Assembly: GCA_947494715.1 (NCBI GenBank)
Contig: CANLWG010000010.1
Coordinates: 151,175 to 215,174, forward strand
Direction of reading: 5' to 3'
Length of the DNA stretch: 64,000 bases
From: an uncultured Flavobacteriaceae bacterium
GTDB taxonomy: Bacteria > Bacteroidota > Bacteroidia > Flavobacteriales > Flavobacteriaceae
The first letter of the stretch is position 1. The number at the start of each line of letters is the position of its first letter. The translations under genes were made by a program, and so were the position numbers. Shown here in pieces: positions 55,128 through 63,956 of this stretch. The notes below the pieces were generated by a model. That model had not been told where the DNA came from. It made no database searches and saw nothing but the letters and a program-made list of their open reading frames with translations.

Positions 55128-58100
55128 TTATCTTAAGGTATACCCTTCCGAAGTATTCATAATTCCGTTAATGACCGTGGCCAAAGCCGCCACTTGGAAT
55201 GGATCGGAGGTACTTTTTATTTTTGCTTCGCCCATGCTCAAGTATGCAATGGCATCTTCTTTTTTTGCCAGAAAGCGCTCCAGTTCATCACCGTAGAACT
55301 TTTTCAACAGGTTCAATTCTACCAATTTGGGAGCCCGTCCCGTACTCAATTGAAATGCTCGCTCCAATTGCTCTTCGGTACTATTTCTTGTTTGCTCAAT
55401 GATGCTTTCGGCCAATACATAGGAAGCTTCAACAAACTGTGGGTCGTTCAACAATACCAATGCCTGCAAAGGAGTGCTTGTTTGTCTCCTGCTCACCGTA
55501 CATACACTTCGGTCTCCAACATCAAAAATTTGCATGGAAGGTGGGGCCGATGTGCGCTTCCAAATGGTATAGAGGCTTCTCCGGTAGAGACCTTCCCCAG
55601 GTTCTTGTTTATATCGATAACGCCAAGGCTTGTTACTGATTTCATCCCACAAGCCTTCAGGTTGATACGGATACACACTAGGGCCCCCGACTTTTGGGGA
55701 AAGTAATCCGCTTACAGCCAAGGCATTGTCCCTTACCATTTCTGCGGTCATACGCCTACTTGGGCCATGGGCCAATAATACATTTTCAGTATCAATTTCA
55801 AGTAGCTCCGGCTTCACTTCGGAGCTTTGTTGATAGGTAGCGGACATGACCATAAATTTGTGCATCTTTTTGATGTCCCAGCCAGATTCCATGAACTCCA
55901 CGGCCAGCCAATCCAACAACTCAGGATGCGATGGAAGGTTTCCTTGATTGCCAAAGTCATCGGATGTAGCCACCAGACCATGACCAAAATGCATCTGCCA
56001 TAATCGATTTACAAAAACTCTCGATGTCAAGGGATTATTCTCATCGAACAACCACTTAGTAAGCCCCAATCTATTTCTTGGTAGATCTTCTCCAAAAGGC
56101 ATAACAGCTTCCGGTACATCGGGAACCACTTCTTCCGTAGGCGCATCGTACATGCCACGATCAAGTATATAAGTAGATCGAGGTTCTGGGAGGTCTCCAA
56201 GGACCATAATCTCCTTGATAGGTTCCAACTCCTGTATTCTTTCTTTTCGTAATTTTTGCAACTTCTTTCGCTTCGCTTCGGTTTCTTGGTCTATACTGGT
56301 ATAATAGAAGTCGGATAGGAAATCTCTATTCTTCTCCTTATTAACTAATTTTAAAGCTTCCTCAGGGGCAATGTCATACAAGATCTCCAAGGCCGATAAT
56401 TCCCTATCATAAATTCTAAGGTTGTCAATTCCGCCGTCCTTAAAAGTTTTGAACTTATCGCGAACACCCATCGTAAAACCGTAAAATGGATAGTTATGGA
56501 CGTTTTTTCGAAACAATATGGATTTATATAGGTTATTGATTTCGATTTCAACGGGAGCTTCCTTTCCATTTATATAGATATGTACTCCCTCCGCTCTGGC
56601 CAGCCCGTTATAGGAAACTGTAATATTATTCCACTCTTTTTCGGAAATGGGATTTTTGGTCTTCACCTGCATGGCATTACTGGGCCATGAGCGCGCCATA
56701 ATGAACTTTAAATGATTATTCTCCAAATGCATGGAATATCCCTTTAAACCCAATCGGGTTTCTTCACAATGGGTAAAAAGGGAAGCCTCTTCATAAAGTG
56801 TATCTGGAAAAACGCTAATGGATACCGTAAAGGGATCGGATTGGTCAAACCAGCCTACTTTTTTGGGCAAAGTAATGGCAGTGTAATCATTAAAGAATAC
56901 TGCTTTTCCATTTGCCCCTTTTTTAAGCTCGGGTTCCTTAACAAGGGCCATATTCCCATTGCTGTCACCACTTTTGGTATAAAATGCTTTTTTATCCTTG
57001 GGAATCAAATTATCAAAATTCAGTTGGGCCACTAGACCTTTTTTAAGCCCCTTTTGCAAATAATCCTCAAGATTGTTCTTGAGATTCGTAGCCTGTATTT
57101 CCGTGGGCTTTTCGTTCCGTACGGAAACCAATTCCTTTTTGGCAGTATTGATATTGGTATCAATATATTCCAATACCCCCTCCTGCTCCTCATTGGTCAG
57201 TAAAAGTGATGGGCCCGGAACTTGGCCAGGGCCATAGACCGCGGTACCCAGTTCATTCGTACTATTGAAAAAGGCAAATAGCTCGTAATGGTCTTTTTGA
57301 CTGATCGGGTCATATTTATGATCATGGCATCGGGCACATTCCACACTCAGTCCCAAAAATGCCTTACCTACCGCCAAGGTCCGATCGGCGACATATTCAA
57401 CTCGATACTCTTCAAAGACAATACCGGCCTCCGAGTTTCTTTTATGTAATCTATTGAAGGCTGTGGCTAGTTTACTTTCTTGGGTAGGATTTTCAATGAG
57501 GTCTCCCGCCAATTGCCAGGTAGTAAACTGTTCATAGGACATATTTTCGTTGAAGGCCTTGATGACCCAATCGCGGTACGGGCTAAAATCCCGGTGTTTG
57601 TCGTCTAGATACCCATCGCTATCGGCATACCTGGCGACATCCATCCATTCCGAGGCCATACGTTCCCCATAGGCCGGAGATGCCAAAAGCCGATCTACCA
57701 CCTTCTCGTAAGCTTGATCGGTAGTATCGTTCACAAAGTCTTGTATCTGTTGTAAGGTTGGGGGCAGGCCGATCAGATCAAAGTTCAATCTCCGAATCAA
57801 GCTTTCCTTGGTCGCTCTTTCAGAAGGTTTTAGTTTTTCCTTGTCCAACCTGTTTCCAACAAAAAAATCAATTTGATTATTGGTCCAATCTTTGGTGGAA
57901 ACCTTTGGTAATTCCTCTTTTTTTGGTGCAATGAAAGACCAATGGGGTTTATACTCCGCACCTTGTTCTACCCACTTGACCAAGGTCGCGATTTCCCTTC
58001 CGCTCAACTCTACCTTAAACTCTGGGGGCGGCATCTTAACCTCCGGGTCATCGGAAAGTATGCGCCTTACAATTTCGCTTTTCCCCGGTCTGCCCTGTAC

Positions 58101-58364
58101 TATCGGATGTTTCCCGGACCCCTTTAACACTTTATAGGCGTTTTCAGCTATATCAAGGCGAAGCCCAGCTTTCTGATTTGCCATATCCGGACCATGACAA
58201 GCAAAGCATTTATCGGAAAGTATGGGTTTTACATGATAATTAAAATCGATTTGATCCGGGAGTTCCTCATAAGCCGTTTTAATTTGATCTGGAGGGTTCC
58301 AAGTACAATTTGAGAAGATTATTACCGATAAACATCCTATTATTAGTTTTTTGTATTCTATCAT
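55128..58364 (-). CDS. PSD1 / DUF1549-DUF1553 cytochrome-domain lipoprotein
   Basis: 1078 residues from ATG 58364; the earlier in-frame start at 58385 would overlap the predicted -7 box. Lipoprotein-like signal ending FSNC. An N-terminal planctomycete cytochrome C domain has CFACH (Cys53, Cys56, His57). Then DUF1549 (ERMASEWMDVARYADSDGY), a second CxxCH (CARCHDHKYDP), a LamG-like domain (residues about 480-650) and DUF1553 (VFVNRLWQMHFGHGLVATSDDFGNQG, RRQTSTPLQALVLLNDPQFVEA). Abundant in Planctomycetes and rarer in flavobacteria. It may act in periplasmic glycan or phenolic oxidation, but no substrate is known. Confidence 0.92.
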   Translation of the reverse strand: MIEYKKLIIGCLSVIIFSNCTWNPPDQIKTAYEELPDQIDFNYHVKPILSDKCFACHGPDMANQKAGLRLDIAENAYKVLKGSGKHPIVQGRPGKSEIVRRILSDDPEVKMPPPEFKVELSGREIATLVKWVEQGAEYKPHWSFIAPKKEELPKVSTKDWTNNQIDFFVGNRLDKEKLKPSERATKESLIRRLNFDLIGLPPTLQQIQDFVNDTTDQAYEKVVDRLLASPAYGERMASEWMDVARYADSDGYLDDKHRDFSPYRDWVIKAFNENMSYEQFTTWQLAGDLIENPTQESKLATAFNRLHKRNSEAGIVFEEYRVEYVADRTLAVGKAFLGLSVECARCHDHKYDPISQKDHYELFAFFNSTNELGTAVYGPGQVPGPSLLLTNEEQEGVLEYIDTNINTAKKELVSVRNEKPTEIQATNLKNNLEDYLQKGLKKGLVAQLNFDNLIPKDKKAFYTKSGDSNGNMALVKEPELKKGANGKAVFFNDYTAITLPKKVGWFDQSDPFTVSISVFPDTLYEEASLFTHCEETRLGLKGYSMHLENNHLKFIMARSWPSNAMQVKTKNPISEKEWNNITVSYNGLARAEGVHIYINGKEAPVEIEINNLYKSILFRKNVHNYPFYGFTMGVRDKFKTFKDGGIDNLRIYDRELSALEILYDIAPEEALKLVNKEKNRDFLSDFYYTSIDQETEAKRKKLQKLRKERIQELEPIKEIMVLGDLPEPRSTYILDRGMYDAPTEEVVPDVPEAVMPFGEDLPRNRLGLTKWLFDENNPLTSRVFVNRLWQMHFGHGLVATSDDFGNQGNLPSHPELLDWLAVEFMESGWDIKKMHKFMVMSATYQQSSEVKPELLEIDTENVLLAHGPSRRMTAEMVRDNALAVSGLLSPKVGGPSVYPYQPEGLWDEISNKPWRYRYKQEPGEGLYRRSLYTIWKRTSAPPSMQIFDVGDRSVCTVSRRQTSTPLQALVLLNDPQFVEASYVLAESIIEQTRNSTEEQLERAFQLSTGRAPKLVELNLLKKFYGDELERFLAKKEDAIAYLSMGEAKIKSTSDPFQVAALATVINGIMNTSEGYTLR

Positions 58365-58382
58365 AATTAATTGCCAATCAAT

Positions 58383-58390
58383 CAAATATA
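58383..58390 (-). promoter_or_regulatory. Predicted -7 element of the PSD1 operon
   Basis: TATATTTG on the minus strand matches TAnnTTTG perfectly and lies 18 bases before ATG 58364. It supports that start over the longer reading frame. Confidence 0.5.
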
Positions 58391-58421
58391 GCTATAATGC
58401 CATGCGAAGGTAAGGTGTAAA

Positions 58422-58440
58422 AACAGTTTTATTAACTGTT
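58422..58440. promoter_or_regulatory. Palindrome in the divergent PSD1/winged-helix promoter region
   Basis: AACAGTTTTATTAACTGTT is a 19-base interrupted palindrome (arms AACAGT and ACTGTT). It lies between the -7 boxes of two divergent genes and is a candidate binding site for the adjacent winged-helix regulator. Confidence 0.45.
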
Positions 58441-58469
58441 AATAATAAATTCATACCTTTAGTAAAACG

Positions 58470-58477
58470 TAGGTTTG
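58470..58477 (+). promoter_or_regulatory. Predicted -7 element of the winged-helix regulator gene
   Basis: TAGGTTTG matches TAnnTTTG perfectly, four bases before ATG 58482, predicting a leaderless transcript. Confidence 0.5.
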
Positions 58478-58481
58478 GAAC

Positions 58482-59690
58482 ATGTTGAAAGAGGATTTTC
58501 ACCTTATTGTCGAAAAAATTATAGCCAGTAAATCTTTTGGTAGATCGGATACCTATGCCAATCTTTTAAGGTACTTGGTAGCCTGTTCCCTAAATAAAAA
58601 TGTGCCCAAGGAAACTACAATTGCATCTGAAATTTTCGGAAAAACCGATTTCGATCCCTCACAAAGCACTTTAATTCGGGTATATGTTTATAATCTAAGG
58701 AAAAAGTTAAAGACCTACTATCAAAATGAAGGTGAAACCGATGAAAAAAGGTTAACCATACCCAAAGGAAGCTATGCAATTGAAGTTGTTGAGAGGAAAA
58801 ATGCTATTTCAAATCAGTCCATACCCCGTATTAAAAAATGGACAATTTCACTACTTGCTGTGTTGCTTGCATCACTATTATTGAATCTTTATATAGGTAC
58901 TTTGAACAACAAAAGGTCTATCGTAAACGAAGACGGACTTTGGGATGATTTAATGCATAGCAAGCTTCCGACCATGTTGGTACTGGGCGATCTTTTTGTT
59001 TATAACGAACGTGATACGGCAATACAATTGACACGCACTATACGGGATCCAAACATAAATTCCCTACAGGAGTTCGAAGCGTTCAAATCGATCAATACAA
59101 AGACCCATACGGAAATTGAGCCATTAACGTATACCCATCTCATATTGGGTAGCGCTCAATGGATAAAAAAACTCTCGGAGATTTTTTACTCGATCGATAA
59201 AAGTTATATCATCCGTACCATGTCCAGATTTAACCCAAAACAACTGCAGGACTATGATATTATAGTTGTTGGTATGCAAAAAACTTTGGGCGTCTTTAAG
59301 TCCTTTTATAAGAATTCGGCTTTTGATTATGATTCCAAAAACGATGCATTTCTATATAAAATCGATGGAAATGGGGAAACCCTCATTTATAAACCAAGAG
59401 GGAATGCGGATTCGTATCATACTGACTATAGCCTCTTGACTAAAGTTCCAGGACCAAACGGCAATACCATTTATCTTTTTTCAGGAATTTGGGATACTGG
59501 CGCCACACAAAGTCTTAAGAATTTTACCGAAGCAAAATTATTGCAAGGGTTGGAATCGGAACTGCAATCTAAATTTGGCCAATTGCCCAAATACTATGAA
59601 GTCTTTTTTGAGGTCAATGGAATTGACAGAATGGAGCTCAGCAGTAAAATACTATATATCCATGAGTTAAATTATGATTCCGAACCTTAG
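58482..59690 (+). CDS. Membrane-anchored winged-helix regulator
   Basis: 402 residues. Residues 1-105 form a DNA-binding winged-helix domain (TTIASEIFGKTDFDPSQSTLIRVYVYNLRKKL, then the wing RLTIPKGSYAIEV) of the kind found at the N-terminus of acidobacterial and proteobacterial TolB-like regulators. A single transmembrane helix follows at about 120-138 (WTISLLAVLLASLLLNLYI). Residues 140-402 face the periplasm and have no recognised domain (DIIVVGMQKTLGVFKSFY, LYLFSGIWDTGATQSL-like patches). The topology fits a one-component ToxR/CadC-like regulator that senses a periplasmic signal and probably controls the divergent PSD1 operon. Confidence 0.8.
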   Translation: MLKEDFHLIVEKIIASKSFGRSDTYANLLRYLVACSLNKNVPKETTIASEIFGKTDFDPSQSTLIRVYVYNLRKKLKTYYQNEGETDEKRLTIPKGSYAIEVVERKNAISNQSIPRIKKWTISLLAVLLASLLLNLYIGTLNNKRSIVNEDGLWDDLMHSKLPTMLVLGDLFVYNERDTAIQLTRTIRDPNINSLQEFEAFKSINTKTHTEIEPLTYTHLILGSAQWIKKLSEIFYSIDKSYIIRTMSRFNPKQLQDYDIIVVGMQKTLGVFKSFYKNSAFDYDSKNDAFLYKIDGNGETLIYKPRGNADSYHTDYSLLTKVPGPNGNTIYLFSGIWDTGATQSLKNFTEAKLLQGLESELQSKFGQLPKYYEVFFEVNGIDRMELSSKILYIHELNYDSEP

Positions 59691-59738
59691 CCATTTCAAG
59701 AATAAAGAGTAATATTAATCTTCAAAATCATTAATGCC

Positions 59739-60569
59739 TTGAAAGAAATAAAAACAGTGTTCGCATTTGTTGTGCTGGTGTTTGTGTTTGCCTGCAAAAC
59801 CGAAAAAAAAGTGGAAACCAGCATTTCCGAAGAGCCCTCAAAAAGTGAATCGATTGCTCTAAGTCCCGAAGAAAAACAGGGAATAGAACTTCTTGAGAAT
59901 TGCCTCAAAGCCCATGGAGGAATGGATATCTGGAAATCCTTTGTAGGACTGGAATACAACCTTAATGATAATGGAAAGCAAGTCTATCAGATTACTCATT
60001 TAAAGGATAGACGTGCTTACCTTAAATCAAAAAAGTATGAAGTTGGTTTTGATGGAAAAGTTGCTTGGGCCGTCCCCAATGCAAGCGAAGTATCTGGGAA
60101 ATCGGCAGCTTTTTATTATAATTTGGATTTTTATTTCATCGGTGTACCCTTTCTTTTAAAGGACCCTGGGGTAAACATAAGTTATGCGGGAAAAGCCAAA
60201 ATCAATGACAGGACACTAGAATCATTAAAAGTAACATTTGGCTCGGAAGTGGGCCTTACCCCGGAGGATGTATATTATTTATATATCAATCCAGAAACCA
60301 ACCTCTTGGAAATCCTTACTTATTCCGTTTCCTATTTTGACAAAGAAAATTCCGAAGTAAGCAGCGCAAAGGTCTATTCTAATTATCAAAAGGTGCAAGG
60401 ATTGATGATGCCGCATAAAATGGAGAATTTTGAATGGAAGGATGGTGCAATGGGCAAAAGTAAAAACCACTTGCGCATTTTTAGCGACATTCAATTTTTA
60501 AAAGAAATCTCAAATGAGGAAATTTTTGAAGTACCGCAAGATGCGGTTGTCGAAAAGTTGACGGATTGA
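59739..60569 (+). CDS. Lipoprotein, DUF6503-like
   Basis: 276 residues from TTG 59739; the nearby ATG is followed by a stop. Lipobox VFVFAC. After a Glu/Ser-rich linker comes the motif ENCLKAHGGMDIWKSFVGLEYNL seen in DUF6503-type proteins, and a beta-rich body of the LolA/LolB-like kind (YYLYINPETNLLEILTYSV, VQGLMMPHKMENFEWKDG). Such folds often carry lipids or hydrophobic ligands (inference). It is 48 bases after the winged-helix gene on the same strand. Confidence 0.72.
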   Translation: MKEIKTVFAFVVLVFVFACKTEKKVETSISEEPSKSESIALSPEEKQGIELLENCLKAHGGMDIWKSFVGLEYNLNDNGKQVYQITHLKDRRAYLKSKKYEVGFDGKVAWAVPNASEVSGKSAAFYYNLDFYFIGVPFLLKDPGVNISYAGKAKINDRTLESLKVTFGSEVGLTPEDVYYLYINPETNLLEILTYSVSYFDKENSEVSSAKVYSNYQKVQGLMMPHKMENFEWKDGAMGKSKNHLRIFSDIQFLKEISNEEIFEVPQDAVVEKLTD

Positions 60570-60598
60570 GGTTGTCCTGTAACGGAATTAGTAAGACC

Positions 60599-62857
60599 CT
60601 ATTTTCTCGAATACTCCAATAGCTCCTCCATGGTATATTCCGAACCGCTCCTTGATTTTGTGTTTCGAAGTTCCTCGACTTTTTCATCCGCGAGAGCTTT
60701 GGGGACGTCGGAAAAAGCATTGGTCACATAGGAGATGATATCGGCAATATCCTTATCCGTTATATTTTCGTTTCGGATAAGGCCGGGCATGGCCAAATTA
60801 AAATCATAACGCTCTCCATTCACTTCTATAGGGCCTTCCAGTCCATGAAGCACTATCAATCCCAGTCTTTCGGCGTCCGCAACATGTTCGGAATTCATAA
60901 GGGGCGGTGCCAGACCTTGTATGCCCTGCCCATTGATACCATGGCAAGAAGCGCAGATTTCAAAGAACATTTTGGCTCCGTGCGTTCTGTTGTCCTCGGC
61001 CAACGAAGCTCTTGAGAAAATAGGGTTTACGGTCCCTTTGGCCCGCTGTTCGATACTTTTTGTCAATAGGGACATAAATTGTCCATCATCAAAGTGGCCC
61101 AATGCAGCTAAAGATTCCTTTACTAACAGTTCATTCCCCTCCAATCCACTCAATATTGACTCATGAAAAATGGGTTTATTCGGATATCTACCAAGCAGCG
61201 TAACCATTTGTGGAAAGAATCGCTCCTTATCCACGGTCATCCACACTCCCAAGGAACTACCTATATAAAGGTCAACACCGCTATTCTCAAGTTCAATCAA
61301 GTCTTTAAAAAGCAACTCGGCATTTGTACTGTTTTCTTTGGATACATATGCTTCCAGCAAAACAACGGCGTGTATAACAACATCGGCAGAACTTTTCTTC
61401 GCCACGTCAACTAAAAAATCGAAGGAAAGGGCATCCAACCCCTCCAAAACATACAGCGCATGAATTTTGGCCAATGGATTTCCCTCTTGTAGCGTCAAAT
61501 TTTTCAAACTTTCTATTGCTTCCCTTTTTTCCTTGAAAATTAAATAGTGTTGGGCCCGACTACGTATCCATCCATTCTTGTGTTGTAACAGAATTACAAG
61601 CTGTTCCGCGCTTAAAGTGCCAAAATCTGGAAGGGGCTCGGCCACGTTCGTTCCACTTTGCACCTTTAGAATACGGCCAAAATTAATCAGGGTATCCAAT
61701 TGATTCCCTTTCACTTTCTGCTTCAAATAAGGGCTCAAATAAGCATGATGTCCAATCATACCTCGATGCATGTCCACTACATACATGCTTCCGTCCGGGC
61801 CATTGTTCAAATTTACGGGGCGAAAACCCTCATCCATGGAGGCTAAAAACTCCTTACCTTCCCAAGCCTGTTCCGCTATAGTAGAATCTCCGGTAAACCT
61901 CAAAATATTCCGTTTAATCAAATTTCCCTCGGGAATACAGACAAATACATTCTGTTGATATTCCTTGGGGAATGTTCCTCCCTTATACACCAAAGGTCCA
62001 CAAGCAGCAGTGGCATTGACCAGAATACTGTCCTTGTTCAAAACACCTGGGGCATACCCTCTATTTACGGTAGTTGCGTGTAGCGGATATACACGCTGAT
62101 CTTTGGTAAGCATTTGATCCACAGCTACTTTGGGCGTAAAATATTGATTGCGTACCATACGATTTGGTAGGACATGATCTCCTAATAATTGTCTTGAATT
62201 ATCATTGTAATACAATCTTCCGAAATTGTCATGACTTATTCCCCACTGCCCCCGGAAGGTAGTTGGTTCTTTTTCCCAAATCCCATCTTTTCTGCGGTAT
62301 CGAAAATTTGATTTGGCATTGTAAATCCAATTATCGATGTTCAAAAGCAGTCCGTTAGGTTGGTGTTCAGGGTTTCCCTCCGCGGCATAAATCGAATCGA
62401 CAAGCACATTATGTACTGGTTTATCATCTTCAATCTCAACGAACCATAGTTTAGGAGGCTCTGCATACAACAATCCATCATAAACATGGGCCAAGGCTCG
62501 GGGCATAACAAGACTATCAAGAAATATTTTGGAATGGTCAACCACACCATCCCCATCCAAGTCCTCCAAAATCTTGATATTTCCTACGGGCTTGGTCTCG
62601 TCACTGCCTTGCATATCATTCATATAACCTGGCATTTGGGCGACCCATATCCTGCCTTTGGTATCAAAATCAATGGCGACCGGAGCTTTTAAGTGTGGTT
62701 CCGAGGCGACCACTTGTAGTGTAAAACCATCCTCCAGTTGGTATTCGTCCAAAGGAATTTTAGGCTCCTCATAAGAAGTTCGGCAACCGAATACTAAAAG
62801 TGCCAACAAAAAACAGCCTTTGATTTTCAATTCCTTTATTTTATCAAATGTCATCAT
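60599..62857 (-). CDS. PVC-type heme-binding dehydrogenase-like lipoprotein
   Basis: 752 residues with a lipobox LLVFGC. N-terminal beta-propeller like soluble PQQ sugar dehydrogenases (residues about 35-430: VAIDFDTKGRIWVAQMPGYM, LEDLDGDGVVDHSKIFLDSL, GPDGSMYVVDMHRGMIGHH). Then a HEAT-like helical repeat region (residues about 430-620), and a C-terminal cytochrome c domain with CASCH (residues 635-639) and the axial Met in NLAMPGL. This domain set is typical of PVC-group bacteria. A role as a periplasmic sugar or alcohol oxidase passing electrons to the heme is plausible. Confidence 0.9.
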   Translation of the reverse strand: MMTFDKIKELKIKGCFLLALLVFGCRTSYEEPKIPLDEYQLEDGFTLQVVASEPHLKAPVAIDFDTKGRIWVAQMPGYMNDMQGSDETKPVGNIKILEDLDGDGVVDHSKIFLDSLVMPRALAHVYDGLLYAEPPKLWFVEIEDDKPVHNVLVDSIYAAEGNPEHQPNGLLLNIDNWIYNAKSNFRYRRKDGIWEKEPTTFRGQWGISHDNFGRLYYNDNSRQLLGDHVLPNRMVRNQYFTPKVAVDQMLTKDQRVYPLHATTVNRGYAPGVLNKDSILVNATAACGPLVYKGGTFPKEYQQNVFVCIPEGNLIKRNILRFTGDSTIAEQAWEGKEFLASMDEGFRPVNLNNGPDGSMYVVDMHRGMIGHHAYLSPYLKQKVKGNQLDTLINFGRILKVQSGTNVAEPLPDFGTLSAEQLVILLQHKNGWIRSRAQHYLIFKEKREAIESLKNLTLQEGNPLAKIHALYVLEGLDALSFDFLVDVAKKSSADVVIHAVVLLEAYVSKENSTNAELLFKDLIELENSGVDLYIGSSLGVWMTVDKERFFPQMVTLLGRYPNKPIFHESILSGLEGNELLVKESLAALGHFDDGQFMSLLTKSIEQRAKGTVNPIFSRASLAEDNRTHGAKMFFEICASCHGINGQGIQGLAPPLMNSEHVADAERLGLIVLHGLEGPIEVNGERYDFNLAMPGLIRNENITDKDIADIISYVTNAFSDVPKALADEKVEELRNTKSRSGSEYTMEELLEYSRK

Positions 62858-62887
62858 ATCACAAATTGTTCCCTTTTTTAACTTCGG

Positions 62888-63520
62888 TCATATAACGTCC
62901 TTATATATAAAAAACCAATGGCTAATTGCTCCACCCAAAACGAACAGATGCCAAATGAAATGGTTATATGGTATTCCTTCCCAAGCATAGAATAGAATTC
63001 CTAATGTATAAAAGGCACCCCCAGTGAATAAAAGCCAAATTCCCAGTGTTGTTGTTCTTTCCAAAAGATTTTCAAAATCTATTACGATAAGCCAACCCAT
63101 TGTCAAATAAAGAAGTAGCGAAAACAATTCATACTTCCCAGTGTAAAATAATTTAAGGACCGTTCCCAAGGCGGCAATACTCCAAACCGTATAAAAAATA
63201 TACCACCCATTGCCACTTTCCAAAGTGATAATGGTCAATGGCGTGTAAGTACCCGCGATCAGAAAATAAATAGTGATATGATCCAGAATCCGTAATCGGT
63301 GTTTAAGTATGGAACTTTGTACTGCATGATACAGTGCGGACACTACGAACATGGAAATTAGGGTAAGGCTATAGAGTACTATTCCAAAAGTTGCGTAAAT
63401 TGTTTTGTTTGTATTAGCCTTGAGAAGAAGAAAAAGTCCAAAAAGGGCCAGAATTGTGCCAAAACCATGGGAAATGGCATTACCCTTTTCTTCCCATTTG
63501 TAAAATTGTTCTTTTGGCAT
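62888..63520 (-). CDS. Hemolysin III / PAQR family membrane protein
   Basis: 210 residues from ATG 63520. Seven helices. PAQR metal-site motifs are present: AISHGFGTILALFG at the first helix (Ser/His), SALYHAVQSS, LRILDHITIYFLIAGTYTPLTI, and the C-terminal HFIWHLFVLGGAISHWFFIY. The family is named hemolysin III, but its members are probably metal-dependent membrane hydrolases or receptors rather than toxins. It is adjacent to no obvious partner. Confidence 0.92.
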   Translation of the reverse strand: MPKEQFYKWEEKGNAISHGFGTILALFGLFLLLKANTNKTIYATFGIVLYSLTLISMFVVSALYHAVQSSILKHRLRILDHITIYFLIAGTYTPLTIITLESGNGWYIFYTVWSIAALGTVLKLFYTGKYELFSLLLYLTMGWLIVIDFENLLERTTTLGIWLLFTGGAFYTLGILFYAWEGIPYNHFIWHLFVLGGAISHWFFIYKDVI

Positions 63521-63916
63521 TCTAAAAATCAAAATTTGTCCATGAAGACCATTAGGGTTAATTGCCTAATCGTATCACGTAATTGGCCGATACCGGTATA
63601 CCTTGGAAAATCCAGTTTGTCACAAATAGTTATGGAATTGCGGACTATATGGGAATTCCAGTACATAGTTAAAGCATTGCGAAGCCACATAATTCCTAAA
63701 GAATACACCGTATTTCAAATAGCTGCAAGTATACAAAAAAGTATTCTTTGTTAGCCAGATTTATTTTTCCATAAAAATATTAAAGGAAAGACGTAAGGCT
63801 CGCACTTTATCCTATAAAAGTTAGTATATGGATCATACGGAAACTCATGGATGAAATTCTACGCTTTTCACCTTCGTTATTCTCTGAAAATTCCATCTTC
63901 GGAAAGAATTAGGCAT
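63521..63916. other. Intergenic stretch between hemolysin III gene and rRNA terminator
   Basis: About 395 bases without a supported gene. A 70-codon frame from ATG 63542 to 63754 on the plus strand has no domain and no clear promoter. It is AT-rich and unstructured until the 5S terminator. Confidence 0.5.
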
Positions 63917-63953
63917 AAAAAAGGGCCCCCTCCACTTGTGTTGGAGGGGGCCC
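63917..63953 (-). terminator. Intrinsic terminator of the rRNA operon
   Basis: A perfect 12-base-pair stem, GGGCCCCCTCCA (63923-63934) and TGGAGGGGGCCC (63942-63953), with a seven-base loop. On the minus strand it is followed by six Ts (63917-63922). It lies directly behind the 5S rRNA end. Confidence 0.93.
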
Positions 63954-63956
63954 TCG

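Noticed and set aside
62888..63520. Hemolysin toxin
   Set aside because: It is a PAQR-family membrane protein; the name does not imply toxin activity.
63542..63754. 70-codon frame on the plus strand after the hemolysin III gene
   Set aside because: No recognisable domain, no good promoter, and a composition unlike neighbouring proteins. Not enough to call a gene.
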